Position numbers and translations under genes: made by a program. This document shows positions 17,419 through 27,180 of a stretch of 41,322 nt of DNA, one piece after another. The stretch spans positions 1 through 41,322 of the forward strand of contig NZ_CAIWTY010000083.1 of the NCBI RefSeq assembly GCF_903915725.1. The letters run 5' to 3'. Numbering within the stretch: position 1 is the first letter of the stretch; every line of letters begins with the position of its first letter. The notes beneath the pieces are model-generated. The model ran no database searches. It saw nothing but the letters and a program-made list of their open reading frames with translations, and had not been told where the DNA came from. This DNA is from an uncultured Rhodopila sp. Lineage in GTDB: Bacteria > Pseudomonadota > Alphaproteobacteria > Acetobacterales > Acetobacteraceae.

Positions 17419-18207
17419 TCACACCGCTGGTGTTTGCCGGGCCGCGCCTAGATAGTCTTCCAACGTCTCATCCAGCCGCTCATAAAGCAGCCGATCGAAC
17501 GCCTGCGTCCCGCGCCCGGCCTGTGCCTCTTGCAGGGCATGGATATAGGCGGCGCGGTCCTGCGGCCGAACGGCGACCGGGGGATAGCCGCCGCGGATCA
17601 GGATCAGGTTCATCAGCAGCCGCGCCGTGCGGCCGTTGCCGTCATTGAAGGGATGAATGTCCACCAGTAACCGGTGCGCGGCGAACGCGATTTCCGGCGT
17701 GGCGGCCGCGCCGGCAAGCCAACGCGCAAAGTCCCCCATCCGAGATGGAACTTCAGCCGGGGACGGAAACGCGTGGCGTCCGACATCCGTCAACACATAC
17801 CGCCCCTGATCGGCGTATCGACCGGCGATCTCATTACTTGATCGCAGCATCACCAGCCGATGCAGATTGCGCACATCGATTTCCGTGAGCGGGTCGGCGT
17901 GCCGCGCGAGGTCCCGCACATAACCCAGCGCCTCAAAGTGATCGACCGCCTCAAGATGATCCTTGAGCGGCTTGCCGCCTATAGTGATGCCTTTCTCGAC
18001 CACCAGCATCGTTTCGGCGGCCGTCAGCGTGTTCCCCTCGATGGCGTTGGAGGTGTAGGTAAGTTCGAGGTCCTGGATATGCTCAAAGTTCTTCAGGCCA
18101 CCCGGCGCGCGTGCGCGCTCCAGTTCCAGTGCGGCTTTTTTTTGCCCGATGCGCTGAATGAGCTCGTCCACGTGTTTCCCCGATCGAACCTCTTCAAGCA
18201 ATAGCAT
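17419..18207 (-). CDS. Fic family protein (AMP-transferase type)
   Basis: A 262-aa Fic-domain protein that would transfer AMP from ATP to protein hydroxyl groups. The complete active-site motif HPFNDGNGR is present near residues 185-193. The autoinhibitory motif of class II Fic proteins, S/T-x-x-x-E-G/N, is seen upstream as TSNAIEGN, so the enzyme is probably kept off by an N-terminal helix. A helical N-terminal region precedes it and no C-terminal winged helix is obvious. It sits among two toxin-antitoxin pairs and a DNA methyltransferase, is convergent with vapC and lies 36 bases after the methyltransferase stop. The target is unknown. Confidence 0.9.
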   Translation of the reverse strand: MLLLEEVRSGKHVDELIQRIGQKKAALELERARAPGGLKNFEHIQDLELTYTSNAIEGNTLTAAETMLVVEKGITIGGKPLKDHLEAVDHFEALGYVRDLARHADPLTEIDVRNLHRLVMLRSSNEIAGRYADQGRYVLTDVGRHAFPSPAEVPSRMGDFARWLAGAAATPEIAFAAHRLLVDIHPFNDGNGRTARLLMNLILIRGGYPPVAVRPQDRAAYIHALQEAQAGRGTQAFDRLLYERLDETLEDYLGAARQTPAV

Positions 18208-18243
18208 AGTATGGATTAATAGCAGCCGGGTCGGTTCCGCGCC

Positions 18244-19395
18244 TCACCGCCGCACCGCCATGACGATCCGGTTGGTGTTCGTCCCGCTGCTGTTGTTGCT
18301 CACCCCCCAGCAATTCGCCGTCTTGGTGAATGCCTGCTGGTTCACCATCACCCCCAACACGTCGAACGGCAGCCCGTCGATCGCGGACGCTACATGCCGC
18401 TCCAGCAGCACACGCCCGCGCACCTCGCCCACCTCGAACGCCACGAAGCCGCCCGGCCGCATCACCCGGGCAAACTCCTGGAAAGCGCGGCGAACGAATG
18501 CCTCCCACGACGCGATATCCTTGTGCTTATCAATCTTCACCGCCGCCGCATCGATTCCGGCGAACCAGACCCGCAGCCAGTTGTCCCCGGCGTAATCCAC
18601 CACGTCCAGGAACGGCGGCGAGGTCACGATCAGGTCCACCGACCCCGCCGCCAACGCCGGAGTCCGCTCCGCCGGACCGGTCATCAGCATCGCCGGAGGG
18701 TGCGGCGGAGGCACCCCGTCGGCCAGCAGCAAGCGGGTCTTCTTCAGGATGATCGCCCGCACATCCCGCTCCGTCGGGATCTGCCCCCGCCTCGCGTTGA
18801 TCTTCCGCTGCGACACCGCCGACACCGCCTGGTTCGGCGGCATGGTGTAGACCGAGAAAAACCCCGGCGAGTGCCCCGTCAGCCGGTTGATCGCCACCAT
18901 CCGGATCCACGCATCCACCGGGTCCAGCACGCGGCCCAGCAGCCAGGCCCGCAGCGCGGTGATCTGCCGCAGCGTCTCCGGGTGGTAGAACGCCAGCAGA
19001 TCCGCCTCGCCAGGATCGTCCACCCCGCGCGACAGGTCGATCACCTCCAGCCGCGCTGCCACCGCCGCCAGCGTCGGCGGATCGAGCCGGGGGGCACACA
19101 GCATCGCACTCAGCGGATTGACGTCGTTCGCCGCCGGCCCCCGGCCCATCAGCGCCGCCTGCACCGCGGTCGTGCCACGGCCGGAGAACGGGTCGTATAC
19201 AAGGTCTCCCGGAGCCGTCAGCCGCCCGATGAAGAACTCCGGAAGCTGCGACTTGAAGCAGGCGCGGTAGCTGATCTCGTGCAGGTTGTGCCCGGCCCGC
19301 TGCCCGGCGGTCCAGAACGCGTTGACGAAATACCGCAGCCCCGCTTCCTCGGCCTCGACCGTCGGCGCCCCGTCGAAGCTGAACCGCCGCAGCAT
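18244..19395 (-). CDS. DNA methyltransferase (orphan, N4-cytosine or N6-adenine type)
   Basis: A SAM-dependent DNA methyltransferase of about 383 aa. The SAM-binding motif VYDPFSGRGTT comes before the catalytic TSPPFLDVVDY motif, which lies late in the protein, followed by VMRPGGFVAFEVGEV. The TSPPF type fits an amino-methyltransferase, and the motif order is that of alpha or gamma groups. The start is uncertain: the ATG at 19395 leaves a short N-terminus, while coding similarity seems to extend to a CTG at 19473 that overlaps the MBL gene stop as CTGA. No restriction endonuclease lies beside it, so it is an orphan enzyme or part of another system. Confidence 0.82.
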   Translation of the reverse strand: MLRRFSFDGAPTVEAEEAGLRYFVNAFWTAGQRAGHNLHEISYRACFKSQLPEFFIGRLTAPGDLVYDPFSGRGTTAVQAALMGRGPAANDVNPLSAMLCAPRLDPPTLAAVAARLEVIDLSRGVDDPGEADLLAFYHPETLRQITALRAWLLGRVLDPVDAWIRMVAINRLTGHSPGFFSVYTMPPNQAVSAVSQRKINARRGQIPTERDVRAIILKKTRLLLADGVPPPHPPAMLMTGPAERTPALAAGSVDLIVTSPPFLDVVDYAGDNWLRVWFAGIDAAAVKIDKHKDIASWEAFVRRAFQEFARVMRPGGFVAFEVGEVRGRVLLERHVASAIDGLPFDVLGVMVNQQAFTKTANCWGVSNNSSGTNTNRIVMAVRR

Positions 19396-19469
19396 ATCCA
19401 GGAAACCGCCGGGCGAAACCCGCCCGGCCGAACCCGGCAGCAGCGGCAGCGCAAGCTGACGGGCGGCAG

Positions 19470-20123
19470 TCAGCGCAGGAATGGGTTGCTCGCCTTTTCC
19501 GCCCCGATCGTCGAGCCGGGGCCATGGCCGCTCAGGAACGAAAAGTCGTCGCCCAGCGTCAGCAGCTTGGTGGTGATCGCCGCGATCAGCGCGGCGTGGT
19601 CGCCATACTCGAAATCGGTGCGGCCGATGGAACCCTGGAACAGCACGTCGCCCACCACGGCGAAGCGCGCGGCGTGATTGACGTAGACCAAAGACCCCGG
19701 CGTATGGCCGGGGCAATGCAGCACGTCGAAGCGGTGCGGCCCCAACGTCACCGAGTCGCCCTCCTGCAGCCAGCGGTCCGGGGTAACATTGCGCGCCTCG
19801 AACCCGTAGGCGGCGGCCTGTTCGGCGATCCCGTCCAGGAGGAACTTGTCGCGACTGTCAGGCCCTTCTATCGGCACCGTGCCGCCCGAGCGCGCCTGCA
19901 ATGCGTCGCGCAGGCCCGCCGCGCCGCCGGCATGGTCGAGATGGCCATGCGTCAGCACAATCCTTTCAACATTGGCCCCGGTCTTGTCGATCGCCGCCAG
20001 GATCCGGTCCACATCGCCGCCCGGGTCGATGACAAGGCCGATCTTGGTATCGTCATCCCATAGGATGGCGCAGTTTTGCTGGAAGGGAGTCACCGGGACG
20101 ATAGCGCCGCGCAGCCCGCTCAT
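19470..20123 (-). CDS. MBL-fold metallo-hydrolase (glyoxalase II-like)
   Basis: A 217-aa metallo-beta-lactamase-fold hydrolase with the metal motif LTHGHLDHAGGA (HxHxDH), a later LHCPGHTPGSLVYV His, and GDVLFQGSIGRTDF as in YcbL/glyoxalase II relatives. The final LSGHGPGSTIGAEK supplies the last metal ligand. I use the ATG at 20123 (MSGLRGAIVPVTPFQQN), which matches the family N-terminus. Probable substrates are thioesters such as S-lactoylglutathione. It is followed directly by the DNA methyltransferase on the same strand, so both may be co-transcribed, though no functional link is evident. Confidence 0.9.
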   Translation of the reverse strand: MSGLRGAIVPVTPFQQNCAILWDDDTKIGLVIDPGGDVDRILAAIDKTGANVERIVLTHGHLDHAGGAAGLRDALQARSGGTVPIEGPDSRDKFLLDGIAEQAAAYGFEARNVTPDRWLQEGDSVTLGPHRFDVLHCPGHTPGSLVYVNHAARFAVVGDVLFQGSIGRTDFEYGDHAALIAAITTKLLTLGDDFSFLSGHGPGSTIGAEKASNPFLR

Positions 20124-20194
20124 GTGTTCATACCCCGTCGCCCCCAATCGGTGTCGTACCGGAACTCAAGCCCGGACTCGGGTGAGGTCCGCAC

Positions 20195-23100
20195 TCACGC
20201 GGTATCGTCGCACCAATCCCGCTCGAATTCCACCACAGCCTCCTCGACAGCCCGTTCCAGGCTCGGGAGCGCCGCGGCCGCGGCGCCAAGGTCCTCCGCG
20301 GCTTCGAACCGCGCCGCTGCGCCGGCCGCCCGCGGCGCTCCCAGTTGCAGGAACAGCCCCCTTAGGCTGTGTCCGATCGCCTTCGCATCACCAAGATCGG
20401 ACGCCTCCATAGCCTCCCGCAGCCGCGACACACAGCCGCGGCTGAACGGAACCACTTCGGCCATCATCGAGGCAAAGCCGCCCGCCGGAAACATGGAGCG
20501 GGCTTCGCTCAGACGCTCGCGGTCGAGCACCGCCACCTCGCCAGCCCCCTCATCGGCGGCCGCCAAGCGGCGCGCCCCCGGACCATGCCGCGCCAGCATC
20601 CTGTCCAACTCCTCCCAATTGATCGGCTTGACCAGGAAACCGGTCAGTCCGGAGCGCATGTAAGCAGCGCGGTTTCCCCCCGCGGCATCCGCCGTCAGCG
20701 CGATGATTGGCATACAGGAGTGTGGCGCCGGCAAGGCGCGGATCAATCGTGTCGCCTCGACACCGTCCATGACCGGCATCTGCATATCCATCAGGATCGC
20801 GTCGTAGCGCTCCAGCGCGGCCGCCGCGACCGCCTGGGCGCCATTCTCCACCAGCGTGACGTGATGGTGGCGCCGCTCGAGGCCAAGCCGGACGATCATG
20901 CTGTTGATCGGATTGTCGTCGGCGAGCAAAATCGCCATGGACGGTGCCGGAGCCGCTGCCGCGGCAACAGCCTCGGTTTCATCGCCGGGCGCGACGAGGC
21001 AGGTGAACCGAAAAACCGATCCCTTCCCCGGCTGGCTCGCTGCTTCGATCTCGCCCCCCATCAGGCCAACAAGGCGCTTGCAGATCGCCAACCCGAGACC
21101 GGTGCCGCCGAATTTCCGCGTGGTTCCGGTGTCGGCCTGCGTAAACGGCTTGAACAGGTGCGTCATGTCCTCCGCCGAAACGCCGATGCCGTTGTCTTCC
21201 ACCTCAAAAAGCAGCCGAAGCTTACTATCCGCCGGTTCCTGCCGCAGCCTGACGGCGATCCGGCCGTCCTTGGTGAACTTGACCGCATTGCTCACGAGAT
21301 TGGTAAGGACCTGGCCGATGCGAACCGGATCGCCGCGAACCAACAGCCGCCCGGTTTCGCCGCTGTCAAAGTCGAGCGTGCAACCGTTCTCCGCGGCCTT
21401 CGGGCGGAACAGAGACACCGCCTCGGTGGCGACCTCCACCACATCGAAGCAAACGCTATCCAGCACCAGCCGGTCGGCATCGATTTTCGAATAGTCGAGG
21501 ATGTCGTTCAGCACGGTGAGCAGGGTTTTCGCCGATCCCTGCATGAGATCGAGATAGGATCGCTGCGCCGGATCGAGCGGTGTCCGGCCGAGCACCTCCG
21601 CCATGCCGATGACACCGGTCATAGGGGTGCGGATTTCGTGGCTCATCATCGCCAGGAAATCCGACTTGGCGCGATTCGCGGCATCGGCGGTGCGGCGCGC
21701 CCCGATCAGTCTGGCTTCGGTTTCCTTGCGCTCGGTCAGGTCGACGAACTGCACCAGCAAATGTTGCTGCTGCTGCATGCGGGCCGGCAGGATCAGACAG
21801 TCGCACCAGACCTCCTTGCCGGCGGAGGATGTCAGGGCGATTTCCACCCGCTGCCGGACCGAGGTCGCGAGACCCCGTTTGCAAGCCGCCGCCAGGGCCG
21901 GACTCTGCCAGTTACCCGATTGGCGGAAATTCTGCTCCAGCAGCGCCTGCTCCGGTAGGCCGGACAGATTGCAGAGCGCCTCGTTGACCATCACGCAGCG
22001 GCCGGACGCGGTGTAGACCCCCATCGCCACCGGCGAGGAACGCAGGATGGCCTCGTTGAACGCCAGCAAATCCGCCAGGCTGCGCCGCTCCTGATTGAGC
22101 GCCGCCGTGCGCTCCTCCACCCGGCCGGCCAACGCCACGCGCTCGGCGGCAAGGTGGCGCGCGACTGTATCGCGCTGCCAGGCCACCCGGGCGAGCAGCA
22201 GCAGCAATCCGCCAAGCATTGCCATCGCCGCCACGATGCCGACGATCTCGCTGCGATACTGGTCCCAGGCACCGGACGGCTTAAACTGGAAGGTTGCGCC
22301 GGGGATCAGATTGGCGCCCGTGAGATGCCATCGCTCCAGTTGCCGCCAATCGTAGCTGGTGCGGAGATTGTCGCCGGCGGGAGCGGCGGTACCCAGGATC
22401 GCGGCCCCGATGATTTCTCCCGTGCGTTCCGAACTCAGCATCGGGCCGCCGACGACGCCGCTGCCCAGAAGCGACTCCCACTGGCTGAACACCGGCACCG
22501 AGGCATGTTTGGCCAAGCGGGCCACCATGTCATACGGCCTGAACTTGCCACCGTTGCCGTCGTCGAAGGTCAGCGTGTACCAGAGCAGCGAGCCGCGCGG
22601 CAGCGTCGCCGCACGCGCAACCAGGTCGTCGAACCGCAGGCCGGAGAGATCTTCGATCGCCACCAGCCCCGTCGCCCCGGCAACGGTGCTGCGAAATTCG
22701 GCCAGGTGAAGGCGGCCGACCGGGCTCCTGTCGTCACCGGCGAGGTAGATTTTGCTGGCCCCGGTCAACGCCAGCGCCTCCCGCAACGGCCGGCTGTCGT
22801 TGAAATGCGTCGTGACGATTTCCGCGCGATCGTCGAGCGCCCTTAGTTCCTCGTTCCTGAACGGCAGAATACCGGCGTAAAGCCGCCGCGCGCCGGCAAA
22901 CACCGCGTGGTTGCGGGCCACGCCCACCGCGGCTGGCCAGTCGTAGCTGACAACCACGTCGAATTGCGTGGTCGCATACTTGGTGCGCGGCAGCGATTGC
23001 AGCCAGGCGTCGGTATCCCCGGCCGGCAACCGCGCGCTGTCCATAAACTCGAAATAGGCGTTTACCGCGCCGCGGCGATAGCCGAGCGTGCGGTCGAGTC

Positions 23101-23335
23101 CCTCCTCAATGGCGATATGAGCTGGCAGATCGCGGTTGAAAGGCGCGAAGAACAGAATGTTCAATTTGTGTGCCGGCAAGGCGGGATCGGCCGTGGATAC
23201 CGCCTGCGCGCCGCTCGCGGCATGGACATGCTGCGAGGCCAGCCCGACGATCAGGGCGGCCAAGATGACCAGCGCATGCCGCGTCAGGAAGCGTCTCAAC
23301 AACCGTTTTCCTCGCCGTGCGGATAAGGTCCGCAC
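20195..23335 (-). CDS. Hybrid sensor histidine kinase with periplasmic substrate-binding-like sensor
   Basis: A 1046-aa inner-membrane kinase. Domains in order: N-terminal membrane helix or signal (about 21-39); an ABC-type substrate-binding-like periplasmic sensor (about 55-360); a second membrane helix (about 373-394) with a coiled coil; a PAS domain (about 425-545); and HisKA with the phospho-accepting His566 (FLAMMSHEIRTPMTGVIGM). The HATPase domain follows (NGIGVSAED, GGTGLGLAICKRL, about 665-785), then a receiver with Asp850 (ILMDMQMPVMDG) and an HPt domain with His989 (AIGHSLRGLF). All phosphorelay residues are present. No response regulator is adjacent, so its output partner is elsewhere. 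It lies downstream of the arabinose-type cluster but is separated from it by 336 bases. Confidence 0.93.
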   Translation of the reverse strand: MRTLSARRGKRLLRRFLTRHALVILAALIVGLASQHVHAASGAQAVSTADPALPAHKLNILFFAPFNRDLPAHIAIEEGLDRTLGYRRGAVNAYFEFMDSARLPAGDTDAWLQSLPRTKYATTQFDVVVSYDWPAAVGVARNHAVFAGARRLYAGILPFRNEELRALDDRAEIVTTHFNDSRPLREALALTGASKIYLAGDDRSPVGRLHLAEFRSTVAGATGLVAIEDLSGLRFDDLVARAATLPRGSLLWYTLTFDDGNGGKFRPYDMVARLAKHASVPVFSQWESLLGSGVVGGPMLSSERTGEIIGAAILGTAAPAGDNLRTSYDWRQLERWHLTGANLIPGATFQFKPSGAWDQYRSEIVGIVAAMAMLGGLLLLLARVAWQRDTVARHLAAERVALAGRVEERTAALNQERRSLADLLAFNEAILRSSPVAMGVYTASGRCVMVNEALCNLSGLPEQALLEQNFRQSGNWQSPALAAACKRGLATSVRQRVEIALTSSAGKEVWCDCLILPARMQQQQHLLVQFVDLTERKETEARLIGARRTADAANRAKSDFLAMMSHEIRTPMTGVIGMAEVLGRTPLDPAQRSYLDLMQGSAKTLLTVLNDILDYSKIDADRLVLDSVCFDVVEVATEAVSLFRPKAAENGCTLDFDSGETGRLLVRGDPVRIGQVLTNLVSNAVKFTKDGRIAVRLRQEPADSKLRLLFEVEDNGIGVSAEDMTHLFKPFTQADTGTTRKFGGTGLGLAICKRLVGLMGGEIEAASQPGKGSVFRFTCLVAPGDETEAVAAAAAPAPSMAILLADDNPINSMIVRLGLERRHHHVTLVENGAQAVAAAALERYDAILMDMQMPVMDGVEATRLIRALPAPHSCMPIIALTADAAGGNRAAYMRSGLTGFLVKPINWEELDRMLARHGPGARRLAAADEGAGEVAVLDRERLSEARSMFPAGGFASMMAEVVPFSRGCVSRLREAMEASDLGDAKAIGHSLRGLFLQLGAPRAAGAAARFEAAEDLGAAAAALPSLERAVEEAVVEFERDWCDDTA

Positions 23336-23671
23336 CGATCGCGGAACCCTTCAGCCGAGCCGGTTTTTCGCAGTTCGTTGGCGATTTATCAATCGGAAAC
23401 CGAAGCAAAGCCGGACGACGCAGAAATGACGGGTCGGCCCTGCAAGCGATTCGGCTGCACCCGACGCTGCTCTAAAAATCAGAGTGCACGTCAAGCGTCG
23501 TGGCGGTTGGCACAAGAGGCCGGGAATTTCGTCGGAGCCGCCCGCCGAAACGGCGCCGGGAAATAGAGCGGAGGCCCGTCAGCGACGTCCCCGCGTCGGG
23601 TGAAGCGTTGAAACTTGCTGTTCGGGCGGATGCTTTGCTTCCGGATCGGGCGGTATTTTCGCCCGGCTACA
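23336..23671. other. Intergenic region upstream of the hybrid kinase
   Basis: No gene is supported. It presumably contains the kinase promoter near 23340-23420. A weak inverted repeat (ctct/agag around an A-rich loop, near 23470) was noted, but it lacks a T-run and is not called a terminator. Confidence 0.35.
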
Positions 23672-25249
23672 TCAGTCAGGGATGCCTGGACCCACGCGGC
23701 GGTCCGGAAAGCAGACGAGCGCTACGCGATCCGATAGGCGTGTCGTGGTTGGAAATAGTGCGCGGTCGGTAGCCGGACAGGCGCTGCGGGACCCCGCTTC
23801 GCCCACCACCGCCCCGCCCGAGGTAAACGTCAGCAGCGCCGTGGCCGACCACGGCGCCCCGAACAGGCTGAGTCCGTAGTCATAGGGCGTGTCACGATAG
23901 ATAAGATTACTGTGCCACGCGATGACGATTCGGGCGGTCAACGGAGTCTCCGCCTCCGGCAGTGCGTTCGCGACGTCCGCTACGATCTTTTCGGCCTGCG
24001 CGAAATCGACCTGCTGCTGGAAGAACCGCCGGCCGATAAGATAGGCGTCGTTCGCCCCGTGCAGCAGCACCGCTGACAGCACCAGTGCGACAAGTGCCGC
24101 CGAACCCGCGCCGGCCGGGCGGCCCGTTGCCGGCCACCGCTCGATCAGCAGGGCGACGAGGCCGGCGTAGAAAATGGCAATCCCGGTCATGCTGCGCGCC
24201 GACGGCCAGAATAGCGCCATCATCAGGTTCGCCGGATTGGGCGCGCACAGGATGCATCCGGCGAAGATGCCCCAGATCAGCAGCCGCTGCATGAACGACC
24301 GCGCCGCGCAGGACATCAGCCACGCCGAAACGGCCAGCAGTGCCACCTGGACGAGGCCAATCACCGGATTGGTCAACGGTGCGAAAACCCGCGAGAGGGG
24401 ATTGAAGATGTCGAGGATTGCGCTGAAATAGGGCAGCAGATTGGTCACGATGAACACCGCGCCTTGCGGGCGCGACGGATAGGCGTCGAAGCCGTCGATC
24501 CCGGCGCGTTTCAGCAGGATGTTGCAGAGTCCGTATCCAACCATGGCGAGCGCGAGTGCCGGGATCAACACCCAGGCGCCCCGACCGGACCGGTCGGGTG
24601 GATCACGCGTGAGCAGCGCCAACGCCCAGACACCGAGCATCATCACCAGGAACTGGAGGCTCGTCTGATAGGCGCCGATCGACCCGATCAGGCAGACGGT
24701 GGCAATTGTGATCCGCGGCAACGCCGCCAGCGATGACCGCCCGACCCGAACGGCAAGGCCGAGTAGTCCGAAGGACAGCGCATAGGACAAATAGGCCGTC
24801 TTGAACTGGTAAATATCCATATTGAAGCAGTACGTAATATAGATCAAAGCGCCGAATAGCCTGGCGACCACCCAGGTGATGCCGGCAAGGGCAAAGGTTT
24901 CACCGATGAGAAACAAGATCGCCGCGATGAAAAAGGCGGCGGACAGGCCGAGAAACGCGCCATATCCAACCCCGGCGAGATCGAGCAATCGCAGAATCGC
25001 CCAAAACGCATAGCGGCCATTGGCTGCCTGAGTGATCGCGAGGGTGTGGAGCGGCCGCGGCTGGATCGCGACCGCCAGATCATCCGTCGAAAATATCAGG
25101 AAATGTGGCAGAACGACACACGCAATGACCAGAAAAACTATCGCGTATCCGCAGTAGACCGAAGAAAGGTTGTTCAGAAATGCTTCGTATCTCCTCAAAG
25201 TGCTCTGATTTAGCGAGGGTGCCGGCGGTGCATCGTCAAGGGCGGTCAT
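23672..25249 (-). CDS. GtrII-like polytopic membrane glycosyltransferase
   Basis: A 525-aa protein with about 10-12 hydrophobic segments, matching the glucosyltransferase GtrII family. An early acidic pair after the first membrane helix (LIFSTDDLAVAIQ) is a common feature of GT-C type enzymes using polyprenyl-phosphate sugar donors. The N-terminal 30 residues are cytoplasmic and the C-terminal part (after about residue 420) is soluble, probably periplasmic. It is the last gene of the leftward cluster that appears to make a polyprenyl-phosphate pentose, 190 bases after the gtrA-like gene. I infer it may transfer that sugar; the acceptor cannot be read from sequence. Confidence 0.75.
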   Translation of the reverse strand: MTALDDAPPAPSLNQSTLRRYEAFLNNLSSVYCGYAIVFLVIACVVLPHFLIFSTDDLAVAIQPRPLHTLAITQAANGRYAFWAILRLLDLAGVGYGAFLGLSAAFFIAAILFLIGETFALAGITWVVARLFGALIYITYCFNMDIYQFKTAYLSYALSFGLLGLAVRVGRSSLAALPRITIATVCLIGSIGAYQTSLQFLVMMLGVWALALLTRDPPDRSGRGAWVLIPALALAMVGYGLCNILLKRAGIDGFDAYPSRPQGAVFIVTNLLPYFSAILDIFNPLSRVFAPLTNPVIGLVQVALLAVSAWLMSCAARSFMQRLLIWGIFAGCILCAPNPANLMMALFWPSARSMTGIAIFYAGLVALLIERWPATGRPAGAGSAALVALVLSAVLLHGANDAYLIGRRFFQQQVDFAQAEKIVADVANALPEAETPLTARIVIAWHSNLIYRDTPYDYGLSLFGAPWSATALLTFTSGGAVVGEAGSRSACPATDRALFPTTTRLSDRVALVCFPDRRVGPGIPD

Positions 25250-25439
25250 GTGGAAGTAACTCTGGTTGAATTTGGACAGTCGAAGTTCGCCCGCGTATCA
25301 CGCGGCCGATCGGGATGCCACTTTGAAAGTGGCCCGGCAGCAGTTCTGACAGGAGCTTGGTCGCCCTCGCGCCAGGACGGTGAGTCCGGCACGCAACGGT
25401 CGAGGTGAAAGGCCGAGCCGGTTGCGAATTGTGACCTAA

Positions 25440-25874
25440 TCAATTCCGGACCACCACCTTCCCCGCCGCCCTACCTGAAGGGCTGCGAAACGAGAACCGC
25501 TTGTGCAGCACATAGCTGCTGACGATCGGGCTCATCACCCCGATCACATGCGCCACCAGCTCGGGCTGCCAGGCATAGCCGATTGCGGGAAACACGAGCC
25601 GCGCCAGGCCGACGCTGACCAGCCAAACCTGCGCAAAGGCGATCGCGTTCACCAAGGTAAACCGCACGAACTGCCAATGCGCGTCGCCCGCCACCGGCTC
25701 GAACACAAAGATTCGCGCCAGAAAGAACGCCGTTGTCATGCCGATCAGGTAGGCAATGCCAATGGAAACCTCGTAGCTGACGAAGTATTCCAGCAGCCAT
25801 CGCGAAACGATGTTGACACCGGCGGCAATGCCTCCGGTGACCAGGAACAGCGCGAATCGCGCCCGCTCAGACAG
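25440..25874 (-). CDS. GtrA-family membrane protein (candidate lipid-sugar flippase)
   Basis: A protein of about 144 aa with four membrane helices: RFALFLVTGGIAAGVNIVSR, a second containing AYLIGMTTAFFLARIFVF, then VNAIAFAQVWLVSVGLARLV and HVIGVMSPIVSSYVLHKRFS. This is the complete GtrA fold. The family is linked to moving or anchoring polyprenyl-phosphate sugars; mycobacterial Rv3789 lies next to dprE1. The start is not certain: the fold begins at about 25874 (a CTG overlapping the end of the FAD gene), while a TTG at 25991 would add 39 residues read through the preceding gene. The function is inferred from family and context. Confidence 0.82.
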   Translation of the reverse strand: MSERARFALFLVTGGIAAGVNIVSRWLLEYFVSYEVSIGIAYLIGMTTAFFLARIFVFEPVAGDAHWQFVRFTLVNAIAFAQVWLVSVGLARLVFPAIGYAWQPELVAHVIGVMSPIVSSYVLHKRFSFRSPSGRAAGKVVVRN

Positions 25875-27174
25875 CGCCGCCCCCCTCGGTCGCCAGCCGA
25901 TGGGCCATCTCCCGGCCCAACCGGATACTCTCGGCGATGCCGCGGTCTTCCGGATAGTAGGAACTGGTATCGGCGATCTGCAGCCCCGCAATGCCGGTCT
26001 GCACCCGCGGCATGCGCCTCAGGAACCCTGGCGGGCAGACCGGCTGCGCGTGCCGCAGCCGCCCGACATGCGACGCGATCAGATCCGAACCCGTCAGCCG
26101 TGGATTGATCCGGCGGAGGCCGGCCATCGCCTCCGCGACAAACACCTCGTCGGGACGGTCCCAGTTCGGGTTCGTCACCGGCATATAGTAAGGTATATAC
26201 ACCACGGTCTCGCCGGTCCCGGTGTCCCGCAGGCGCGAGAACTCGATGATGCCGGGGAACGGGATGGCCGGATCGACGATGTTGACCCAGAAATGCGGCG
26301 TCACCGAGGACCGCAGCTTCAGCACGATGCAGGTGACGCCGATATTCAGAATGGAGTCGAACGCCACGCGCTCGGCTTTCGGCAGATCCGGAACCAGAGC
26401 GGAAACCAGCGGTGTCGGAACCGTGGAAATGACGGCATCGCAGGAATGACGCTCGGCGCCGGCCTGCACCGCGACCACGCGGCCACCGGACACCTCCACT
26501 TTCGTGGCCGGCTTGCCGAACGCCACGCTGACGCCCTCCGCGACGATCCGCCGCATCAGCGCATCCACCAAGGTCTGCGATCCGCCCTCGATGTACCCCA
26601 TTTCCTCCTGGAACAGAGACCTGCGCGACCGGCCTACCCGCCTGATCCGGGTCCAGATCCAGGAGGCTGAGATGTTGCCGGCATATTCGTGGAACTTCAG
26701 GTCGAAAAGCGGCGCCCAGAGCTTGCGGTAGACCCCGGGGCCGCACCACCGCTCGATCCAGTCCTTGGCTGATGTATTCTCCAGCACCGGCCAGGAATTG
26801 CGGCGGGTGGACACGAACATCAGCAATCCGTAGCGAAGTTTTTCGATCAGGCTCAGGCCGGGAAAGCGCAGCAGGGAAACCGGGTCGCCCCACGGATGCA
26901 GCGCGCCACCGGTGAAATAGCCCATCGAGGTGCCGCGCCAGCGCATGCGATCACCGATCCCGAGTTCCTGCATCAGCGCGAACGTCGGCTCATCGGCTTT
27001 GCAAACGAAATGATAGAATCTCTCGATCGACAGGCCGGCCAGGTCGAAATGCGCGGCCATGCCGCCGGCCTCCGCCGCGGCTTCCAGCAAGGTGACCTGA
27101 TGGCCCAGCCTGACGGCCTGGTAAGCCGCCGCGAGTCCCATCGCCCCCGCGCCAAGAACAACGACTTTCGCCAT
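25867..27174 (-). CDS. FAD-dependent oxidoreductase (UDP-galactopyranose mutase/amine oxidase fold)
   Basis: A 435-aa flavoprotein with an N-terminal dinucleotide-binding fold (VVLGAGAMGLAAAYQAVRLG, then TLLEAAAEAGGMAAHFDLAG). A middle domain carries IERFYHFVCKADEPT, LHPWGDPVSLL and RWCGPGVYRKLWAPLFDLKF, and the C-terminal FAD-closing part reads GLQIADTSSYYPEDRGIAES. The general form is that of protoporphyrinogen-oxidase/UGM-like enzymes found in glycan loci. It lies 6 bases after the epimerase stop, with GGAG before the ATG, and overlaps the gtrA-like gene, so it belongs to the operon. The substrate is unknown. A sugar or lipid-sugar redox or ring change is possible, but this is inference. 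Confidence 0.8.
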   Translation of the reverse strand: MAKVVVLGAGAMGLAAAYQAVRLGHQVTLLEAAAEAGGMAAHFDLAGLSIERFYHFVCKADEPTFALMQELGIGDRMRWRGTSMGYFTGGALHPWGDPVSLLRFPGLSLIEKLRYGLLMFVSTRRNSWPVLENTSAKDWIERWCGPGVYRKLWAPLFDLKFHEYAGNISASWIWTRIRRVGRSRRSLFQEEMGYIEGGSQTLVDALMRRIVAEGVSVAFGKPATKVEVSGGRVVAVQAGAERHSCDAVISTVPTPLVSALVPDLPKAERVAFDSILNIGVTCIVLKLRSSVTPHFWVNIVDPAIPFPGIIEFSRLRDTGTGETVVYIPYYMPVTNPNWDRPDEVFVAEAMAGLRRINPRLTGSDLIASHVGRLRHAQPVCPPGFLRRMPRVQTGIAGLQIADTSSYYPEDRGIAESIRLGREMAHRLATEGGGAV

Positions 27175-27180
27175 GGATGA

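Noticed and set aside
18244..19716. Methyltransferase start at 19716
   Set aside because: The first 80 or so residues overlap the MBL hydrolase in another frame and are Arg-rich nonsense; the methyltransferase begins near 19473-19395.
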